A stretch of DNA of 64,000 bases. It comes from Anticarsia gemmatalis. Taxonomy: Eukaryota > Arthropoda > Insecta > Lepidoptera > Erebidae. The stretch covers positions 5,208,001-5,272,000 of the forward strand of contig NC_134758.1 in NCBI RefSeq assembly GCF_050436995.1, given 5' to 3'. The notes under the pieces are model-generated. The model worked only from the letters and a program-made list of their open reading frames with translations, was not told the DNA's origin and searched no databases. Within the stretch, counting starts at the first letter, position 1, and each line of letters opens with the position of its first letter. The position numbers and the translations under genes are program-made. Below are positions 49,892 through 61,078 of this stretch, in pieces.

Positions 49892-50340
49892 CCTCCGGAT
49901 GTGCACGCCGCCGAGGCCTGAGCGTCGCGGTGACGTCACCCACAACATCCAACACCACGGTTTGACTTACTCTTCACATGAACCACCACCGCTACTGGAT
50001 ATTGAACTTTATAGTCACTAAAACGAACTGGCGTTTAGAGGAATTAACTGAAAACTATTCTTAACAGTTCACAGTTATAACATCTCAATTTATGATTTAT
50101 CCATTCGATTCTTAGCAAAAGTGTGTTGCTTTCTGCCGAGTAATCTAATTTGCAGATGCTTATTTTAAGCAGCATATGGACTAGTTTTCTTTATTTATTA
50201 TGATGTTGCTTAACCATCGTCTTCTTGGGACAATGTCTAGATAATTGTAATAAAAAGTAAATGCCAGAAGCACTAATGTAGATAGCTACACTAATAAATG
50301 TTTTGGTACTGTAAACTTCAATGTTCAGTTAATAAAATAA
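49892..50340 (+). other. 3' UTR of the 46900 gene
   Basis: AATAAA signals at 50293-50298 and 50331-50336 suggest a UTR of about 450 bases, ending before the large inverted repeat. A longer UTR crossing the repeat cannot be excluded. Confidence 0.55.
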
Positions 50341-50988
50341 TAATATTCGTACTTTAACATAGATCTGCATATTTTTAAACTGGTTACTTAATTTGTAACA
50401 TGTCATTAGTTGATAAGATCGATTCGATGTTCTATAGATCATTGTAATGTTTAAATATTGTACCATTAGTATCTGAAGTCCATATTATTATATCAGTGAG
50501 ACCGTGTAATGGGGTTGGCGGGCTTTATTGTTGTAAGAGTATAAGTAGGTGCAAGCGAGCGCCAATACTTACGCTGAGTAACTAATACCAGGTGAACGTA
50601 CACAATACAGTGTCGTCACCACATTCAGCACAAACTGGGTTTACGTATGTAGTTGATTTTAACGCTACTTTTGTTTTGCGGTTTTTATTGCTTGTTGGTG
50701 TTTGAAGAAGTTTCTTTTTTATATAGTTTACTGACACATTTTTTTTCATATAATTTCTAATTATCTGTTGTAAAAGTTCATACAAACTATGCTATTACTT
50801 TCGTTGTTAGAGAACGTGTCTATGGTTAAGGTATATTTTTGATTTCCAAGATTCGTCCTTTCTTATTTTAAGTTTAATCTCAGTTATTATCGTAAGTGCA
50901 TTATTTACACTGTGATAGAAGTGTAATAGGTGTAGGTCTGAGCGAAGTCTTGACATGAATGTTACTTAGGAGCGTGTGTAGTTGAGTG

Positions 50989-53519
50989 CGTGTACGTTAC
51001 GCCAGCAAGAAAGTGTCACCTAGAGTGATATAAGTAGAACGTATAATTAGTGCGCAATCTGCTGTAAATGTGCGCCGCATAAAAAAATTGTGCATGTTGT
51101 AGTTTTGAAAAAAAAACGTAAAAACGATTCCTGCTGGAGTAACGTTGTTCTAGCAAGAAAATTCTAGACGAATTATCGGAGAGATAAAATACATACATGG
51201 GCAGAGAGCTTATATTTGTGCAAGTATGTGCGCCATAAATATAATTTGTGCGTCTTCAGGTTTTCGAGATATTGCGTTTCTCGCTGCAGTAACGTTTTGC
51301 AAATTCGTGTATCTCCAAGACCATTTTATGTGCGCCTGTAGAATGAACATACACGAATAGCTCTTAATTTGTGCATATTTGTGACATAATTAGATGCCAG
51401 ATAATATTTATAATTTTCAAGTAATCGCGCTTTATTGAAAACTTAAAAAAATATTGTAGCGCCTAAATGAGAAGACGTATAAGCTCGCTAAAAACTGTAT
51501 TCGTTCCATCTTTTTGTTTATAATTACCATAAAAAGTTTCAAAACAGAACCTACAAGCGTTAATGAATAATATTACTAAAAGTCGAAACGACGGCATCAT
51601 AACTTTGACGCCAACAAACAAGAAACTGGCTCAACCTAAGATGTGTAGATGTAAACCAAAAATTAGTGCATTTATCAAATAATATATAGTAAAAATATCC
51701 AGCTTCAACTGTTTCGTGTTAAGTAAATATTAATATCAAACCAAAACAGTTATTCAGCGCAGGTTATCCGACCAAATTCGAATGACTACAAAAAAGCGAC
51801 GGATTCATACGTGTCGATGACCTTCTTAACTTTACTCGCTAACTGGTTGAAACGTATTGTGCCCGAGTACAGTGCAGTAGAAAATAGTTAAAAATAAATA
51901 ACTTTTGATTAAATTAAACATACCTATTCTTCTATCATTCTATTCTAGCTGTTCCGGTAACTTTGCGCACGATTATGTACATCATTTGTTGGCCGAGATA
52001 TAATTTAGTTTTGGGTATGATAGTATGATACGCGAACGTAGTATAGACCGGTTAAAATTATTATTCTTTTTTATCCTTTTATTAATTGCCTAATTTGAAA
52101 ACCCAAACCTAAGCAGCCCGATATGTGAAACTTGAGTTGAAGTTTTCAAATCCGGCTATTCTTTAAAAAACATAAATTGATAACAAAATATAACGCTCTA
52201 TAGGTTTTTATTACGTTCGCGTACTATATAATCATACCTAACCAAAACATAATTATATCTCGGCCAAAACAACAACTACTTAATATTTAAATTTCACGCC
52301 ATGATGGTACTGAACTACTTTAAGTGATTTTATTGTTTGTGTACTTAAGTAAATGAAAAACTGATCTGTGATTTTAAATAATACCAAATGACTATACAAG
52401 GTACAAATAGTTTAATTGAACAATGTTTGTTCTAATATTTATAGGTAGAAAATTTGATCTGTGATTTGTTGCCATAATTACTTTAAGAATCATGATTATG
52501 ATAATAAAAATAATATTTTTTTAAACCAACAAGCTCTTTGATTTCATATGATCAGAAAGTACATTTAATACCTAGGTATATTACATATATTATATTTTTA
52601 TTAGGTCATTGTAATAATAATTCCCAACGAACATTTGAGCGTGACTGTACGAACACAGTTTAGGTGTAATACGTTTAATAAAGGAGGTCATCGATACGTA
52701 TGAATCCGTCGCTTTTTTGTAGTCATTCGAATTTGGTCGGATAACCTGCGCTGAATAACTGTTTTGGTTTGATATTAATATTTACTTAACACGAAACAGT
52801 TGAAGCTGGATATTTTTACTATATATTATTTGATAAATGCACTAATTTTTGGTTTACATCTACACATCTTAGGTTGAGCCAGTTTCTTGTTTGTTGGCGT
52901 CAAAGTTATGATGCCGTCGTTTCGACTTTTAGTAATATTATTCATTAACGCTTGTAGGTTCTGTTTTGAAACTTTTTATGGTAATTATAAACAAAAAGAT
53001 GGAACGAATACAGTTTTTAGCGAGCTTATACGTCTTCTCATTTAGGCGCTACAATATTTTTTTAAGTTTTCAATAAAGCGCGATTACTTGAAAATTATAA
53101 ATATTATCTGGCATCTAATTATGTCACAAATATGCACAAATTAAGAGCTATTCGTGTATGTTCATTCTACAGGCGCACATAAAATGGTCTTGGAGATACA
53201 CGAATTTGCAAAACGTTACTGCAGCGAGAAACGCAATATCTCGAAAACCTGAAGACGCACAAATTATATTTATGGCGCACATACTTGCACAAATATAAGC
53301 TCTCTGCCCATGTATGTATTTTATCTCTCCGATAATTCGTCTAGAATTTTCTTGCTAGAACAACGTTACTCCAGCAGGAATCGTTTTTACGTTTTTTTTT
53401 CAAAACTACAACACGCACAATTTTTTTATGCGGCGCACATTTACAGCAGATTGCGCACTAATTATACGTTCTACTTATATCACTCTAGGTGACACTTTCT
53501 TGCTAGCGTAACGTACACG
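50989..53519. mobile_element. 2.5-kb foldback element with ~840-bp inverted arms
   Basis: Left arm 50989-about 51830 and right arm about 52680-53519 are reverse complements with rare mismatches (for example at 51003). Ends read CGTGTACGTTACGC, and the other end its complement with one change. The flanks carry a direct repeat TTGAGTG (50982-50988 and 53520-53526), extendable to 9 bp (TTGAGTGCG) depending on where the ends are placed. A 7-9 bp target duplication with long arms fits foldback or Mutator-like elements. Arms are full of TGTGC[AG] motifs and three copies of a 'gtaacgtt...agcaagaaa' module. The 0.85-kb spacer has no transposase. Confidence 0.88.
51991..52265. repeat. Second inverted repeat nested in the foldback spacer
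   Basis: 'ggccgagatataatttagtt' at 51991 is mirrored by 'cataattatatctcggcc' ending 52265, and 'acgcgaacgtagtatag' by 'attacgttcgcgtactata'. Its centre (about 52128) differs from that of the large palindrome (about 52254), so it is a separate structure, perhaps an inserted MITE. Confidence 0.6.
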
Positions 53520-56500
53520 TTGAGTGCGTCGATACACGAGCAGTGTGCGAGGAGGTCATCACTTGATCACTTCGCTGCTGTTTATTTATTTGAGGACGCA
53601 AAGAGTCGCTGAGTATTGTGCGCATTTTATTATGTAATAAAGTTTTGAAATCGCCATGTCTTGTCTTGTGAGTGATAGGGAGGTTAGTATCTTATTGAAG
53701 ACTGCAAATTTTTCACGTCGTCTTAGCTGATGTTGCCTGTGGATGTATAAAACTAGGTTCAGTAAGTAATGGTGAGGTGTGCGTACTGCACACTGGGACA
53801 CGTCTCGTCGTACAAACGGTTTTTATTGATAAGGTTCGTAGATGTAAATTATATTATTATTATTTGTAGTTAGGCCCCATTAACTGTACCTATTGATTGT
53901 GTTGTTGGTCTCAGTGTGCAGTAGAGTAAATAGCGTGGTCGAAGCTTAGCTGGAGTTGACTTTGATCGTATTGTATCATGGAAAGGAGTCACTATTTACT
54001 TCCATAACATCATCATGTGAAATAATGGACTACATAAGTTTAATGATTAGTGCAATAATTAGGCAAAGCCTACTTTAAATTTAACGTTTTGTATCTTAGT
54101 ACTGTAATTCTAAATGATATACATGAGTAACGTATCACCGTATTTCACATCACAGCAGAGTGTGTGAGGTTGTATTGTATAGCATAAGTAGTTTAACTGT
54201 CATCGTCTCTGTTTATTGGATTGTTGTACACATCACAATTTATTTGATTTTTGTCAAATAGTTATTAATTTTAAGCGGCTTATTATAGGTAAGTGCGTTA
54301 TACACCTGTGTTGTATTAAATTTCATATTAATCGTATTAGCTGTTTACAACGAGAAAGCTAATAATTGGCATACTAGCAATTTATCGACTTATTATAATA
54401 TATAGTGATCGTTTCGGTACATTATCCAAATATTTAACGAGGCTACTATTTTCATCGACAACTAACAATACACCTAGTATTAATTAAGTTGATATAACCG
54501 TCAAAATCTTACTCTTGAAAAGTATTATTAACTTCCAAAAGAATCTCTCTCTGTATTAGAATTATAAGCTTTCTAGTCAAAAATGGATTTCGTATTGCAT
54601 TTTTTTTATTAAATATGATCGGAGCTCTTTCTTAGAATAAAAAAAATCATAAATATTGTCTTGTTTTACGTTCTGTCAGGTCGACGTACTTGTAAAATGT
54701 GAAAGCTGAAAAAGTTTTTGATCTCAAATAGCGGAAGCAACAAGCGCAACAAGTGTTTGCTAGTGGTGAGCTCGCCGCGACTGACAGGCCGACTAAGTAT
54801 TTGTAATATTTTCCATTGTCTCGCTTTCCCTTATGATGGTTACTTCATACGTAATAACATAGTTTTTTTGTATTGTATTGTAGTTTTATGGACATATTAA
54901 ATTATTCATCGTCAATCATTATTTGTATTCCTAATTGAAAGAAGCATTTATTTGGTAATACATACCACTGATTTATATCTGCGACTATCGTTTGGCATCG
55001 GAATTCTGTGATAAATTTTTATTCAATCAAAATGTAATTTTGACATTAAAATGCAATATACCATTCGGAAAAGTAGTTACTATTAAACATATAGATTATG
55101 TTTCTATATATTTTTTTAGTTAATAGTGTTTTTTTTTTTACAGCTGATGATCGTCAATATTTTATTAGACTGATGTATCTCGACAAACATTTATTTTATA
55201 CTGTAATGTCGACGATAAAACGGACGCGTTTTTATATAAAAGTCCAAGGTTGCAATATCGGGAGTAGTTGATTCGACTGAAGCTTTCATCAGTTGTACCT
55301 ATGTATGTATAATCTAAATTGGCCTTGCCATTGTAATTTATTATTTTGTATTTGCAGATGTTTTTTTACTGTAAAGGTGGTAATTTAGAAATGAAAAGCA
55401 GTGCTTAGAAATAAATAAATAATGATTAAAATGATTTGGTGTTTAAATGTTGCTTCTAAGGTGATAATTATTACGGAGACGATAATGTTGAAGGGCCATC
55501 AATAAAGTCATATATATCATATTAGTAAGTCAAAGACATGTTACGAAGATATAAATAATACAAGATGTTGAGAGACAAACAATTAAGTATTTATTTCATG
55601 AACATTCATTATTAATTCAATTTTAAATGCAACTCAGATTGGAAATAATTTCAAGCATACTAACAAAATATGCTAAAATTTATAACGTAACTAAGATTAA
55701 CAAACATAAAATTTACGACCGATGTGGTCATTTGGATAACAATGGAATATATACAGACAACACATTACACAACATGAAACATATTACATGCAATGACATT
55801 TGGCACAAACCTTAAGTACATAAATATTATAAATAGGTTTTAAATGTATTTTCATACAATACCGACCATATAAGATAATACCCTTACTTTGTTCCACCAC
55901 CTCTGATTATAAATATTTATGCGTCATATGCGAAAATACATCACACGAGTATTCAGAAGGAACTGGCCAAAGAGGTGAAACAGTTGATTAAATGTTATAG
56001 TAGAAAAAGTACAAAACATCTAATATTATCATTATAGTTAAAATACATGGCGTATGGAACGTCTAGTGCTACATAATACGGAGATTATTAAATAGTTATC
56101 GATGTCAGTATGTGCGTTTTAAGAATAAGTCGATTTTAAATATGCCGTTTTAGTATGCCGGCTACTATTTAAGGCAAATGAATGAGTTATTTGCTTTATA
56201 CCTACGATAACAGGCCCGACAAATATACAATAAATCGATCAACAATATCCATCGATTTTTTTTATGTTTGACCATGAGAGGGAGAGGAAGGAGGTCGTGT
56301 GAGACGGGACAAGTTATCGCAAACATCCTTCATTCAGTGTAATCATATAAAATTTGCATCATTTTGTCAAGCAGTTAATGCCATCTTAATAAAGTCCCAT
56401 AAAAACTGCAGTCTTACCGGCACTTTATACTGATTATGAAAACCACTTTGGTGATAAAAAAAATTAGTTTAAAAGCCCTTCTTAGTACCTAGACATTAAA

Positions 56501-57223
56501 ACCTAATTATTTAACATCGAAAGAAAATGTGGAAATCCCTATAAAAGTCTTGTGGTTACGTGGAAAATTAAATAAATACAATTTCAAGAGTACATAACTC
56601 AATAAATGCACTTCGAGGGATAATGGTGAACTAAAAACCGAGGCCGAATTTCATCCAGATTTTTATTTTGCTTATAGCTCTTTGGTGGTTTGAAATAATA
56701 TTTATATGGAATGTGAGTATAGTATACTGTTTATGCCACAGCCTTAGCGCGACCTCGGCCAACCTGAGAGCAATAATCCCTCGATACCTTTAATAAAGAT
56801 AAGAACATTACGTATGTTCGATACGCTGTTATATTGTTTACCTACGCTTAGTAAGTAGTTTAAAACTATCACCCTCTCACTATCAAATTCGGTTGCGTGC
56901 GATCACAATTCAAAATTGTGATCGTCCTTACAATTAACCCGTATATTTACGCGCATACAGTATACAGTATTGATATTTAAAAACATGGAAAAGTATAAAA
57001 TTTAATATCATTCAGGTTCCACGAGTCTGAAATCTAAGATTATCAGTTAACTAGTACATTTATAATGCCAGATGAGTATACACTGCGCGTTTTACCAGCC
57101 GATATACGTAAGTACAGACTTATTTCTAAAGCTTGTTTCACAACTTTACTTTCATTGTGGATGTTCGTTCGATCCACAATCGTTTAGGATGAGTATATTT
57201 CGTTGTTTTGAGGTACCTATCGC
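53520..57223. other. Intergenic region
   Basis: AT-rich DNA with no supported gene. AATAAA-like signals occur (for example near 53636 and 55409). The minus-strand part before 57224 should hold the METTL9 3' UTR. No repeat family was recognised. Confidence 0.5.
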
Positions 57224-58200
57224 TTAGAGGTTTGGTGTGTCGGCTGTTTTCTTGAACACGTAGACCGAGTCATCGAGCCAGTAGTACGCTTGTGCGAAAT
57301 CGCCTTCACATAGATAAGGAGCTCGCGTCCACGACACAAGTTCAAAGCAAGCTTCCTCGCGCATAAATTTGACGAATGACGATAGCTGTTCCTCGAAGTC
57401 TTTGCCTTCAATCGGAAGACGTTCCTCTGGTTTGTGATCAGTCGTCACTGAAAACATCAATAAGAAAGAAATGTGTGAATTGACTTGTTATTTTGGCGTT
57501 ATGGGCATCTGGCAACTCATTGGAGTTTTTGTTAGCGTCTAGAAAGAATACAGTATTAAAAACTTGATACACTTATTTCATATTCCATTGGCTGAGTAGA
57601 TTATGGAAAAGACCCAATAGGGCCAGCGGTATAACTTAAAAGTCAGGGACCACGGCTAACCATTTAATAACAATTGTCGCTGTCTTTCAACTTTAACCTC
57701 TGAGGGTGACACTCAAATCATAATATATTGTTACCTTCAACATAAGGCTTGTAAGGTAGCACAAGTGCTAGCATGAGCACGCCGCCCGGTGCCAGCGCGT
57801 CTCGCGCCTGCAGCAGCATAGTCTTGGGCTTGTTGCAGCGGTCCAATAAGTTAAGCATGCACACACAATCGAACTGACGGTAGCGCCACCAGTCTTCTGT
57901 GTCCAGAATTCTGGAAATGACAAGGGGCTTTAATTTAATAACATCTTTTAAGTAACAAATTGACGAAAACAAAGAGTGTTCTCTTACTTGTAGCCCTTAG
58001 ACGCGAGAGCTTTTCTCATACTGGTAGATATTTCGGTAGCATAGTTGTGCGGGTAGAGGTGCGCGAACCGGCGGCTGACCTCGCCGTCCCCCGCGCCCAC
58101 GTCCACGAGCGCGCCGGCGCCGACGCCGTGGCCCGCCGCCCGCAACAGCGCGCGCGCCTGCGCCTCCGACAACACGAACATGGAGCCGCGACCCAACCAC
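57224..58200 (-). CDS. METTL9: METTL9-type protein histidine methyltransferase, 3' three exons
   Basis: Exons in transcription order: 58200-57988, 57910-57735, 57447-57224, joined in phase to 203 codons plus stop. The 5' exons are not in the window. The sequence follows METTL9: RWLGRGSMFVLSEAQARALL, SAM-binding motif I LVDVGAGDGEVSRRF, NYATEIS, then FDCVCMLNLLDRCNKP, GGVLMLALVLPYKPYVE, IEGKDFEEQLSSF and TRAPYLCEGDFAQAYYWLDD. The enzyme family methylates histidine at N1 in xHxH motifs of substrate proteins such as zinc transporters; that is known for mammalian METTL9. The first exon here is very GC-rich, so it looks open in several frames. The visible exon starts with the third base of a split codon, proving at least one upstream exon. 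Confidence 0.94.
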
Positions 58201-60206
58201 CTGTCGACATCAATACCTATGTAATGGTAACATTCAAAATACACCTACATGTAACATATGTTCAATTGATATTAATGATATGACCTGCGTCGCATTTACC
58301 GTATTAGCTAGCGGCAAGAAGGTGCGTTTTATGATGAGGGAATTGTCTTTTAACTTCGATCCAGGGTCCATTAATCAATATCACTTGTGTACTAATCATG
58401 ATACAAATTGGTAGTTGGATTCTGTTATAAGTATCCTTCGATGGAAAAGTAAGTTACGAGGAGTTATGTTCGACTAAGTAGTGGGCCATCAAGAAATGAG
58501 TACGGGGTAAGAGAAAATTGCTACATAGAACAGGGTGTGGTAACATTCCACCGCCTGGAGTGAACATGCGATGTTTTATTACTGGCACGGCTTCAATGTA
58601 ACTATTAATTTTCTTATCTAACTTAATTGTCGAAATAACAAAGTTCGTTCGATGTTTGAACCTTCTAATTTGAACGTGGGTAACTTCCTTGAAAACGATT
58701 TGTGAGCGAGCAGCGATGGAGCTGAGCAACAATAGTGCAATTATCCACTACCGTCGGTCGTGTGGTGGTGCCGTCAGAGGTGTATCGCGCCGGGCCCGCA
58801 ATTACCGAGGATAAAGTACAAAGCGCGCTGCGGGCACCGTGGTGCACCAGCACGCCGGCAAATTGTGCGCCGGCGGCGAGTGCTCCGCGACCCGCGACGT
58901 CTTCATCGCGCCCCGGGCAGCGCCGCCCGCCCGCCACAAGTGGATAATGAGTAGTAAATCCCGCTCTCATTAGCTGAGACTGAGCGACGCTGCGATCGAT
59001 ACGAATTCGTCTGCGCCGGGTAAAGGGATAATCGGTGCAGGGCTCGAGCTCTGTTATTAGCCGTAGTACCATATATCACGTACGGCATTATCCGCGGCCC
59101 CCGGCGTCCGCGCCGCAATTACTGCAGCCCGCACGCCGAACACCGTTCAGTCACAATGCCCTATTAGGAAAGCCTTAGAGGTAACGTTGCCCAAGTCTGA
59201 AAGTGGAGTACTAGCTACCTTTCCGAGATGTTCGGCCGCATCACAGGATTTGAAAATAACTAGAGAGCGTCCAGTAAAGCCACGTTGTAGGACAAGTACA
59301 CGTAGGATACATATGTATTGCACTGAGCGTGTCGTGTGGTACGGGACGTCGCAGCGTCGGCAGCCGTCGCTCGCAGCTCGTTTGCGGACAGCGCGCGGTG
59401 CCGATTGATTGCTTTATTGTCCCGTCGGTGGTACGGAGGCGACGCCACATACATGATACATGAAGCGGCCGCGCGTCCGCAACTAATGAGCACCGGCACC
59501 GCGTAATTGTCACCGGCTGCGGCGTAAACTCGTGAGATTCCACCGTCGATGTGACAACGTACGATTGAGTCAACACGCAAAAAGATCCCGCGAATATGAC
59601 GCCGCCTGTTACTGTGTTGTCGGAGCAATCGATTGATTGATTTATTGGGGCCATAACCAAGATAAGCACCATTGTTGAACCAATACATTACCAATCCCGT
59701 TTTGTTGAGTTTCAAAATGGGTAATTTTGTCGAATCCGAACATGTGAAATGCAACACAGAAGGAAGAGATGTAAGTATAGTATCCATGCACAAGTAAAAG
59801 GTGGCAGATACTATGGCACACATGTATTTGGAGCGATGAAGTAATAGGTAACAGAAACCACACGGAAGAGCGCGGTCTGTCGAGTGGAGTTGAAAATTGT
59901 GCGGCAAGGGGTGACGTGTAAATCGAGTAGAGCAGTAGGTAGGTGGATAGGCGGGCGCGGGGTATCTATTTCAATAGAATGCGGTGGCTTGCAACAAGGA
60001 ATCCGATGCGGTTATCGACGACGGAGGTGAGAGATGTGTCGCCGGCGGCGGGGGGGTGCGCGGGGCGCGCGGGCCGTACAGCGCTCGTATCGCGATTGCA
60101 TCGGAGAGCAAACAAGCGGGCGGGGTGTCGCCGCGCCGGGGGCGCTCAAATCATATTACCCCCGGACTCACACCCGCGCAACGCCACACACGTCATTTGA
60201 GTGTGC

Positions 60207-60220
60207 GTCGCTATGGCGAC
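60207..60220. promoter_or_regulatory. RFX X-box-like palindrome
   Basis: GTCGCTATGGCGAC matches every position of the RFX consensus RYYNYYWTRRNRAC and is an inverted repeat (GTCGC/GCGAC). It lies in a GC-rich island. RFX sites drive ciliary genes in insects. A chance match cannot be excluded. Confidence 0.4.
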
Positions 60221-61059
60221 GGCCCGGGCCGTGCATGATATTAGTACGTGTGGCTCATCTCCGGCCGTTTAAACTTAACGCGCCTCCGCCTCGCGCGGGA
60301 AATTAAAACCGGCTCCGGACCGGAACAAGCAATCGACCCTCCGCGTGCGCCCGGTGCCACGCCGAGCGGCAAGCGACGAGCGGGCGCTGTCCTCGCTATA
60401 CGCTCACGCTTGTCTATCGCACCTCCACATTCATTCAATGAATATACTTACTTTAATGTATAGACAGATACCAACTATTTTTTCAATTATACATACCTAC
60501 CGCATATGTGTTGTTATTTACTATGCGTAGGTAACCCTAAGGGACTAGGGAAGGTATTATCTATAAACAATTGGATTTTAATAAATACCACAAAATTAAA
60601 ATATATAACTTCTCACTGGCCTAAGCACTCAGATAATTTCTATCAATAGTACTTACTATAATTTAATTTTCTTTCGATATTAGTATAGAGAACTGTGATC
60701 AGGGCTTTAAAAGAAAAACCGGTTAGGTTGGTACAGCTACTCCTCATCATCCACCTCATAGGTCAAGGGAAATCGAAATATATATATACCTAATATCGAA
60801 TATTAAATATCCATTTAGATTCGTTTTCAGTAAAGCAATTCATTCTGAAAATCATACATTTTGCTTTTACGTCGTAAATTCCACTAGATAAACATTAAAA
60901 TAGAACGTATGAGATAGGAGAGGCCCCTCCCCACGTATGTAGATACCTACACATTTGCTTTACTCAAAGACATTGTCGCTTTCAGGCACCTCATTAGAGC
61001 GCGTCCCATGCGAGCCTACCCACACACCACCACCTCCCACTACACACCCCGCACACCCT

Positions 61060-61078
61060 CACACACACACACACACAC
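61060..61078. repeat. (CA)n microsatellite
   Basis: About nine CA units at the end of a C/A-rich stretch starting near 61015. Confidence 0.9.

Noticed and set aside
51016..53492. Two identical 60-codon frames at 51016-51198 (-) and 53310-53492 (+).
   Set aside because: They are mirror copies produced by the inverted-repeat arms; Phe/Tyr/Ser-rich translation with no domain, so not treated as genes.
58454..58732. A 92-codon minus-strand frame upstream of METTL9 as its missing exon.
   Set aside because: Sequence does not resemble the METTL9 N-terminus and ends in a stop without a fitting donor.
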